In this document: in pieces, positions 58,554 through 64,000 of the stretch
How positions within the stretch are numbered: the first letter of the stretch is position 1
How the letters are laid out: every line of letters begins with the position of its first letter
NCBI RefSeq assembly: GCF_005503145.1
Contig: NZ_SCNV01000029.1
Location: 37,825 to 101,824 of the forward strand
DNA: 64,000 nucleotides
Reading direction: 5' to 3'
From: Burkholderia sp. 4M9327F10
GTDB lineage: Bacteria; Pseudomonadota; Gammaproteobacteria; Burkholderiales; Burkholderiaceae
The notes under the pieces: generated by a model
What the model saw: only the letters and a program-made list of their open reading frames with translations
Told to the model about the DNA's origin: nothing
Database searches by the model: none
Made by a program: the position numbers and the translations under genes

Positions 58554-60155
58554 TCAGTCTTCGTGCGAGCCGCCCTGGCTCACGTCGTCTGCTGCGCGGT
58601 CCACGGTCGCACCGCCTTCCATTCCGTCCCCCGGTTTGCGGTTTCTGGCGCTACTGCTGCGCCGCCGGCGTTTTTTGGGGCTCCGGTCCTTCCCGCCTTG
58701 CGTGAGCAATGTCTCGCGCGCCGCGGCGTCTCCTTCGATGAACTCCGTCCACCACGCACCGACCGACTCGTCGAGTTCGCCCGATTCGCAGCGCAACAGG
58801 AGGAAATCATACCCCGCTCTAAATCTTTGGTGTTCCAGCAGCTTCAGCGCGCTGCGGCCCGAGCGCTTTTCGAGACGTAGCTGCAGGCCCCAGATCTCGC
58901 GCATGTCCGATGAGAAGCGCTTGTGGATCGCCAGCTTCTCGGTCTGCGTGTCGAGCACATCGTCCATTGCGCGGTGCAGTGCGGGCACCGGATACTCGCC
59001 CTGTGCCTCGAATGCCTGCCAGCGCTGCTGCACGTCGTGCCACAGCAACGTGGCGAACAGGAAGCCCGGCGAGACCGGCTTGCCGGCGCGCACGCGGTTA
59101 TCCGTGTTGGTGAGCGCGAGCGTGATGAATCTCTCGCCGTGCGGCTGCTCGAGCACCACGTCGAGCAGCGGCAGCAGGCCGTGATGCAGGCCTTCCTTGC
59201 GCAGACGCTGCAGGCAGGCGAGCGCGTGGCCCGACAGCATCAGCTTGAGCATTTCGTCGAACAGACGCGCGGCCGGCACGTTGTTGATCAGGTCGGCCAT
59301 CTCTTTAATCGGCGCGCGGGTGGCGTCTTCGATCTCGAAGCCGAGCTTGGCGGCAAAACGCACCACGCGCAGCATGCGTACCGGGTCTTCGCGGTAACGC
59401 GTGGCCGGATCGCCGATCATGCGCAACAGGCGGGCGCGCACGTCGGCCATGCCGTTGTGATAATCCAGCACGGTCTGCGTGGCCGGATCGTAGTACATCG
59501 CGTTGATGGTGAAGTCGCGGCGCGTGGCGTCTTCGTGCTGCTCGCCCCAGACGTTGTCGCGCAGCACGCGGCCGCTTGCGTCGACGGCGTGAGTGCGGCG
59601 GTCGAGCTCGTCGCGCTTCAGGCGCCGCGGCGGCGCGGCATCGGCCGCCGGCGGATCGACGAGGGCGCGGAACGTGGAAGTTTCGATGATTTCCTGGCCG
59701 AACTGCACATGCACAATCTGGAAGCGCCGGCCGATGATGCGCGCGCGGCGGAACAGCTTTTGCACCTGTTCGGGGGTGGCGTCGGTGGCGACGTCGAAGT
59801 CTTTCGGCGCGACGCCCAGCAGCAGATCGCGCACGGCGCCGCCGACGATAAATGCCCGGTGGCCGGCCTGCTGCAGGCCTTCGGTGACACGGATGGCGTT
59901 CCGCGAGATCAGCGCGGGGTTGATGCCGTGCACGTCCGCGGAAATGATCACGGGCACGTCCGGGTCGCGTGCGGCCTTGCCGGTGTCGCGCGCGGCGGGT
60001 TTGCGGCGCGGCCGGGCGGCAGCGGTGCCGCTGCTGGCGTCGCTTCGGCCAGCCCGGGATGGCGCGTGGGCGGCCTGGTCTGCTTCGGAGGGTACGGTAG
60101 CGTCAGCGGGTGCCGGATCCTGTCCGAACAGTTTGCGGATAAGTTTTTTGATCAC
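58554..60155 (-). CDS. pcnB: Poly(A) polymerase I PcnB
   Basis: This 533-residue protein has an N-terminal basic/low-complexity segment (to ~residue 65). The class II nucleotidyltransferase core follows (AFIVGGAVRDLLLGVAPKDFDVATDAT with the DFD metal pair), then IIGRRFQIVHVQFGQEIIE and the neck domain RVLRDNVWGEQHEDATRRDFTINAMYYDP. It ends with a Lys/Arg/Ser-rich tail (SPKKRRRRSSSARNRKP) that likely binds RNA. It adds A tails that promote mRNA decay and plasmid copy control. It overlaps the upstream HAD gene by 4 bases. Confidence 0.94.
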   Translation of the reverse strand: MIKKLIRKLFGQDPAPADATVPSEADQAAHAPSRAGRSDASSGTAAARPRRKPAARDTGKAARDPDVPVIISADVHGINPALISRNAIRVTEGLQQAGHRAFIVGGAVRDLLLGVAPKDFDVATDATPEQVQKLFRRARIIGRRFQIVHVQFGQEIIETSTFRALVDPPAADAAPPRRLKRDELDRRTHAVDASGRVLRDNVWGEQHEDATRRDFTINAMYYDPATQTVLDYHNGMADVRARLLRMIGDPATRYREDPVRMLRVVRFAAKLGFEIEDATRAPIKEMADLINNVPAARLFDEMLKLMLSGHALACLQRLRKEGLHHGLLPLLDVVLEQPHGERFITLALTNTDNRVRAGKPVSPGFLFATLLWHDVQQRWQAFEAQGEYPVPALHRAMDDVLDTQTEKLAIHKRFSSDMREIWGLQLRLEKRSGRSALKLLEHQRFRAGYDFLLLRCESGELDESVGAWWTEFIEGDAAARETLLTQGGKDRSPKKRRRRSSSARNRKPGDGMEGGATVDRAADDVSQGGSHED

Positions 60156-60838
60156 GTGGGTTGAAAGAGTTCTAGGATGCGCCAGCCGTGTGCTTGCGCA
60201 TGGGCGCGCAGCGTGTCGTCCGGATTGGTCGCGATCGGGTCGGTGACCTTTTCGAGCAGCGGAATGTCGTTGTGCGAATCGCTATAGAAATAGCTGCGCT
60301 CGAAATCAGACCATGTCTTGCCGAGCGAGGCGAGCCACGCCTCGGTACGGACGATCTTGCCTTCCTTGTAACTGGGGGTGCCGGTGGGGCGGCCGGTGTA
60401 GTCCGAGTGCGGCTGGCCGTCGACGGTTTCCGCTTCGCAGGCGATCAGCTTGTCCACGCCGAACACAGCGGCGATCGGGCCGGTGATGAATTCGTTGGTG
60501 GCCGTGACCACGCAGCACAGGTCGCCCGCGTCGCGGTGCTGGCGCACCAGTTCGAGCGCGGCCGGCACGATGGCGGGCCTGATCACTTCGTGCATGTATA
60601 ACTGATGGAACTCGTCGAGCTGCGCGCGCGAGTACTTCGCAAGCGGCGTCAACATGGCGACCAGATAGGCGTGAATGTCGAGCCTGCCGGCCTTGTAGTC
60701 GGCAAAGAAGCGGTCGTTTTCACGTGCGAAGTTTTCGGCGTCGACCATGCCGTGCTTCACCATGAAGCGGCCCCATTCGTGGTCGCTGTCGGTGGGGATG
60801 AGCGTGTGGTCGAGGTCGAAGAGAGCGAGATTAGCCAT
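60152..60838 (-). CDS. HAD-superfamily subfamily IB phosphatase (SerB-like)
   Basis: This 228-residue protein has HAD motif I ALFDLDHTLIPTDSD (nucleophile Asp and general acid Asp), motif II VVTATNEF, motif III Lys around EGKIVRTEAW, and motif IV FYSDSHNDIPLLE. The cap layout is of the SerB/PSPase-like HAD-IB group; such genes are often called phosphoserine phosphatase-like or histidinol-phosphatase-like. Substrate unknown. It overlaps hda by 8 bases and pcnB by 4, so it is embedded in a coupled operon. Confidence 0.9.
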   Translation of the reverse strand: MANLALFDLDHTLIPTDSDHEWGRFMVKHGMVDAENFARENDRFFADYKAGRLDIHAYLVAMLTPLAKYSRAQLDEFHQLYMHEVIRPAIVPAALELVRQHRDAGDLCCVVTATNEFITGPIAAVFGVDKLIACEAETVDGQPHSDYTGRPTGTPSYKEGKIVRTEAWLASLGKTWSDFERSYFYSDSHNDIPLLEKVTDPIATNPDDTLRAHAQAHGWRILELFQPT

Positions 60839-61613
60839 GGGGGCCTATTTTACTTGAAGCGGGTGGAACGGTTGCCGTTCTCAACTCTTCAGTGCCTGCC
60901 GGGGATGCCAGCATGGTGCGCAGCAGCGGCAGCGTGACCGCCCGTTTCTGCTCGAGCGAGAAGCGGTCGAGCGCGTCCAGCAGGGCCATCAGGCTCGGCA
61001 TATCGCGCCGGAAGTGCGTGAGCAGGTAGGCCGGCACGTCGTCGGCGAGCGCGATGCCGCGTTCGCGGGCGGCGTGCTTGAGCACCGCGGCCTTGCCTTC
61101 GTCGGGCAACGGCGCGAGATGGAACACCAGACCCCAGCCGAGGCGCGTGCGCAGATCCTCGCGCACCGCAAGCCCGATCGGCGCGGCATTGCCGGCGGCC
61201 ACCAGCGCGCTGGTGGGGTGCGCGCGCACTTCGTTGAACAGGTTGAAGGCGGCGATCTGCTGTGCGCCTGAGAGGTTGTCGCAATCGTCGATGGCGTAGA
61301 GCGCCACGCGCGGGTCGAAGCCAAAGGCGGCGAGGCTGCTCTGCGGGCTCGCAAAGCGCGCGTGTCCGGGCTGCGCCTCGTGGACCAGCGCCTGCAGCAG
61401 ATGGGTACGGCCGCTGCCGGCTTCGCCCCAGATATAAAAGCTGCGATCGGCCACGGGGCCGGCCGCGAGCGCGCCTTCCAGCTCGCGCAGCCGCGTGACC
61501 AGCTCGGCATTGGCGCCGGCGAAGAAATTGTCGAATGTCGATGGCGGCGGGGTGCCGAGATCGAGCGTCAGTTGACGAAGCACAGTAAGTGTAGAAGCCG
61601 GTAATGCAACCAT
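60831..61613 (-). CDS. hda: DnaA regulatory inactivator Hda
   Basis: About 260 residues from ATG 61613. A TTG two codons earlier and a GTG at 61583 (giving LRQLTLDLGTPPPSTFDNF at once) are alternatives; none has a clear ribosome-binding site, and the GTG best matches typical Hda N-termini with their clamp-binding QLTLDL motif. The AAA+ domain has GEAGSGRTHLLQAL, with Arg in place of the usual Walker lysine as in E. coli Hda, and YAIDDCDNLSGAQQIAAFNLFNEV as Walker B. Hda with the sliding clamp triggers DnaA-ATP hydrolysis to prevent re-initiation. Confidence 0.93.
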   Translation of the reverse strand: MVALPASTLTVLRQLTLDLGTPPPSTFDNFFAGANAELVTRLRELEGALAAGPVADRSFYIWGEAGSGRTHLLQALVHEAQPGHARFASPQSSLAAFGFDPRVALYAIDDCDNLSGAQQIAAFNLFNEVRAHPTSALVAAGNAAPIGLAVREDLRTRLGWGLVFHLAPLPDEGKAAVLKHAARERGIALADDVPAYLLTHFRRDMPSLMALLDALDRFSLEQKRAVTLPLLRTMLASPAGTEELRTATVPPASSKIGPHG

Positions 61614-61676
61614 CAGCAACCATCAGGAACTACCAGCAACCGCTGGCAGCCGATGAGCGAGTTAGCCAGTAAATTG

Positions 61677-62753
61677 TCAGTTCTTGTAAAGCGTGCTCGA
61701 CAGATAACCTTGCCGCAGTTCACGCAGGGCCACCGACAGGATCGCGCTAACGGGCAGCGCCAGCAACACGCCGAAAAAGCCGAACAGTTGGCCGAACGCG
61801 AGCAAGGCGAAAATCACTGCGAGCGGATGCATGCCGATCCGTTCGCCGACCAGCCGCGGCGTCAGGAAGAAGCTCTCGAGAATCTGCCCGACGCCGTAAA
61901 TAATGGCGACGGCGCCGAAGCCATACCAGTCGCCGAACTGCAGCAGCGCGGCGAGCAGCGCCAGCGCGAGGCCCGTGGCATAGCCGATATAGGGAATAAA
62001 GACCGCCACACCGGTAAAAATGCCGACCGGCAGCGCTATCTCAAAACCCGCTATGGTGAGCGCGATGGCGTAGAACACGGCGAGCACGCCCATCACCAGC
62101 AACTGGCCGCGCAGGTATTGCGAGAGCATCTGGTCCATGTCGCGGGCGAGCTGCACGGTCTTGGCGAGCCAGCGGCGCGGCACGAAGCTTTCGGCGCGCT
62201 CGAGCATGCGGTTCCAGTCGTAGAGCAGGTAGAACAGCACGAGCGGCACCATCACGACATTGCCGATCACGGTGATCATCACGTTGCCGCTGGTGCGGAT
62301 CGAGGTCCACGCATAGAGGGCGACGGTTTGCGCGCTGCCTTCGAGCTGGCCCATCACGAGGTCGCGGATGCTGGCGAAGTCGAGCGAATCGGCGAGGCCG
62401 AGCAGGGCGAGCTTGGGTTGCAGCCACGCGCTGACGTGTGCGAACAGCACCGGCACCTGCTGTTTGAGCTGCGGGCCTTCTTTCTGGATCACCACCAGCA
62501 CGAGCAGGATCAGGATGGTGAGCAGAAGGGTGAACAGCAGCATCATCAGCAGGGCGGCGAGGCCGCGCGGCACGCGCCGCCGCACCATCCACGCAACGCC
62601 GGGCTGGAGGATATAGGCGAGGATCGCGCCGAGCAGGAACGGCGTGAGGACGGGGCTCAGCAGCCAGAGCAGGATGCCGAGGCCGAGCGCGATGGCGACC
62701 CAGACGAAGGCGCGGCGCTGATACGGTGTCAGGATCGAGGAGTTCTGCTGCAA
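61677..62753 (-). CDS. AI-2E/PerM-family membrane transporter
   Basis: About 358 residues if translation starts at TTG 62753, where AGGAAA lies 6 bases upstream; a TTG at 62816 would add 21 residues. It has eight or so hydrophobic helices in the PerM/AI-2E layout: YQRRAFVWVAIALGLGILLWLLSP at the N-terminus, an amphipathic cytoplasmic middle region, then YLRGQLLVMGVLAVFYAIAL. The typical late signature FIPYIGYATGLALALLAALLQF is followed by LVGERIGMHPLAVIFALLAFGQLFGFFGVLLALP. Members export small molecules or ions; substrate unknown. It stands between hda and the divergent purM. Confidence 0.88.
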   Translation of the reverse strand: MQQNSSILTPYQRRAFVWVAIALGLGILLWLLSPVLTPFLLGAILAYILQPGVAWMVRRRVPRGLAALLMMLLFTLLLTILILLVLVVIQKEGPQLKQQVPVLFAHVSAWLQPKLALLGLADSLDFASIRDLVMGQLEGSAQTVALYAWTSIRTSGNVMITVIGNVVMVPLVLFYLLYDWNRMLERAESFVPRRWLAKTVQLARDMDQMLSQYLRGQLLVMGVLAVFYAIALTIAGFEIALPVGIFTGVAVFIPYIGYATGLALALLAALLQFGDWYGFGAVAIIYGVGQILESFFLTPRLVGERIGMHPLAVIFALLAFGQLFGFFGVLLALPVSAILSVALRELRQGYLSSTLYKN

Positions 62754-62829
62754 AATGGGTTTCCTGGGGGTTGCTGGGTGCTTTCCAGAATAGGGCGCGG
62801 GTGAAAGTCCAGCCAAGCGGCCGGCATCG

Positions 62830-62848
62830 GGTAAAATCGCATTTTACC
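62830..62848. promoter_or_regulatory. GGTAAAAT-CGC-ATTTTACC palindrome between purM and PerM-like gene
   Basis: Perfect 8-bp inverted repeat with a 3-base spacer, 19 bases before the purM ATG. Each arm contains TAAAAT, a -10-like hexamer on either strand, so it could be a shared divergent promoter core or an operator. No good -35 on either side. It does not resemble the E. coli PurR box. Confidence 0.5.
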
Positions 62849-62867
62849 GACCTTCGAGCTCTTCCCC

Positions 62868-63935
62868 ATGAATCAACCGAAATCCGACCAGCATCTAACC
62901 GATTCGGCCCAAGGTCTGTCGTATCGCGACGCCGGCGTGGACATCGACGCGGGCGACGCTCTTGTCGACGCAATCAAGCCCTTTGCCAAAAAGACGTTGC
63001 GTGACGGTGTGCTGGGAGGCATCGGCGGGTTTGGCGCGCTCTTCGAGGTGCCGAAGAAATACCGCGAACCGGTGCTGGTTTCGGGCACGGACGGCGTCGG
63101 CACCAAGCTGAAGCTGGCGTTTCATCTGAACAAGCATGACACGGTTGGCCAGGATCTGGTGGCGATGAGCGTCAACGACATCCTGGTGCAGGGCGCCGAG
63201 CCGCTGTTCTTCCTCGACTACTTTGCCTGCGGCAAGCTCGACGTCGGCACGGCCGCGACGGTGGTGAAGGGCATCGCACAGGGTTGCGAACTGGCGGGCT
63301 GCGCGCTGATTGGCGGCGAAACGGCGGAAATGCCGGGCATGTACCCGGACGGCGAATACGACCTGGCGGGTTTTGCGGTTGGCGCGGTCGAAAAGAGCAA
63401 GATTATCGACGGCAGCACGATCAAGCCGGGTGATGTTGTGCTGGGTCTGGCTTCCAGCGGGATTCATTCGAACGGTTTCTCGCTGGTGCGCAAGATCATT
63501 GAGCGGGCGCAGCCGGACCTGTCGGCGGACTTCGATGGCCGGTCGTTGGCTGATGCGTTGATGGCGCCTACGCATATTTATGTGAAGCCGTTGTTGGCGT
63601 TGATGGAGCAGATTTCCGTCAAGGGGATGGCGCATATCACCGGCGGTGGGTTGGTGGAGAATATTCCGCGGGTTTTGCGGGCTGGACTGACGGCTGAGCT
63701 GGATCATCGGGCTTGGACGATGCCACCGCTGTTCTCGTGGTTGCAGAAGCATGGGGGCGTTGCTGACGCTGAGATGCACCGGGTGTTCAATTGCGGGATT
63801 GGCATGGCCGTGATTGTCGCGGCTGAGGATGCTGATAAGGCTGTTGGGCTGTTGGCTGCCGCCGGGGAGCAGGTCTGGAAGATTGGGGTCGTGCGCAATA
63901 GCGGTGAGGGTGAGGCGCAGACTGTGGTGGTTTGA
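62868..63935 (+). CDS. purM: Phosphoribosylformylglycinamidine cyclo-ligase (AIR synthetase) PurM
   Basis: The 355-residue enzyme closes the imidazole ring (FGAM to AIR) in purine synthesis. Motifs: LSYRDAGVDIDAGDALVDAI, VSGTDGVGTKLKLAFHLNKHDTVGQDLVAMSVNDI split across the ATP site, LIGGETAEMPGMYPDGEYDLAGFAVG, GDVVLGLASSGIHSNGFSLVRK and HITGGGLVENIPRVL. Full length for the family (E. coli 345 aa). The last ~300 bases show a visible drop in GC3 and more T/G-ending codons than the first part. No gene is visible in the remaining 65 bases of the window. Confidence 0.97.
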   Translation: MNQPKSDQHLTDSAQGLSYRDAGVDIDAGDALVDAIKPFAKKTLRDGVLGGIGGFGALFEVPKKYREPVLVSGTDGVGTKLKLAFHLNKHDTVGQDLVAMSVNDILVQGAEPLFFLDYFACGKLDVGTAATVVKGIAQGCELAGCALIGGETAEMPGMYPDGEYDLAGFAVGAVEKSKIIDGSTIKPGDVVLGLASSGIHSNGFSLVRKIIERAQPDLSADFDGRSLADALMAPTHIYVKPLLALMEQISVKGMAHITGGGLVENIPRVLRAGLTAELDHRAWTMPPLFSWLQKHGGVADAEMHRVFNCGIGMAVIVAAEDADKAVGLLAAAGEQVWKIGVVRNSGEGEAQTVVV

Positions 63936-64000
63936 GTTTTTTTTGCGCGCAGCGTGGGGTGGGGGTTTTTTCGCGCTGCGGGTTTGGGGGTGCTCGAAGG

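Noticed and set aside
63600..63935. Shift in codon usage at the 3' end of purM as a sign of gene transfer
   Set aside because: The protein remains canonical PurM to its end; the change is more likely local mutation or low-quality sequence near the window edge.

Overview
The window is a dense, GC-rich (about 62-64 percent by eye) stretch of bacterial chromosome with strong G/C bias at third codon positions. Its gene families and order (pqiAABC, queA-tgt-yajC-secD-secF, recG, oxyR-katA-dps, ubiA, glcDEF, aroG, tldD, yhdP, glnE, recN-nadK, hrcA-hemH-hslR-grpE-dnaK-dnaJ, panB, folK, pcnB, hda, purM) fit a betaproteobacterium, most likely Burkholderia or Paraburkholderia, main chromosome. This placement rests on protein similarity and synteny recalled from memory, not on a search. 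No rRNA, tRNA, CRISPR array, prophage or intact insertion sequence was seen.

Layout. 1-6 kb (minus): a truncated COG4389 membrane protein, then a Pqi lipid-transport operon with two separate PqiA halves, PqiB and the lipoprotein PqiC. 6.4-9.6 kb (plus): cytochrome b561, two YceI periplasmic proteins and an MHS-type MFS transporter. 9.7-15.8 kb (minus): queA-tgt-yajC-secD-secF, queuosine tRNA modification joined to protein export. 16-22.3 kb (plus): recG, then an oxidative-stress block of oxyR, catalase and dps with two unannotated small genes between them. 22.5-31.2 kb: ubiA, yggS-proC, glycolate oxidase glcDEF, a second FAD-linked oxidase and a cobalamin adenosyltransferase. 31.3-32 kb: a HigBA-like toxin-antitoxin pair. 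32.2-40.3 kb (minus): aroG, tldD, a nitrilase-family amidase and the giant yhdP. 40.5-46 kb: glnE, and recN and nadK. 46.3-53.9 kb (plus): hrcA, hemH, hslR and the grpE-dnaK-dnaJ chaperone genes. 53.9-62.8 kb: a pabB-pabC fusion, then a minus-strand run hda-HAD phosphatase-pcnB-folK-deoxynucleoside kinase-panB. The right end holds a PerM/AI-2E permease and divergent purM.

The most striking observation is the aroG (DAHP synthase) leader at about 33,309-33,503. A good sigma70 promoter (TTGTCA-N17-TATAAA) is followed by a 22-codon leader ORF containing eight consecutive aromatic codons (Phe-Tyr-Phe-Tyr-Phe-Phe-Trp-Tyr). Next comes an exact alternative pairing partner, then an intrinsic terminator with an eight-U tail about 30 bases before the aroG start. 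This is a complete ribosome-mediated attenuator that appears to read all three products of the pathway.

Other points worth a second look: a CTATCGAAT motif shared between the oxyR promoter and a 9-bp inverted repeat upstream of katA; a 45-codon ORF with a strong ribosome-binding site between oxyR and katA; five tandem 9-mers enclosed in a perfect 10-bp inverted repeat downstream of katA; an intrinsic-terminator look-alike inside pabB; and several small ORFs that gene callers would probably miss.
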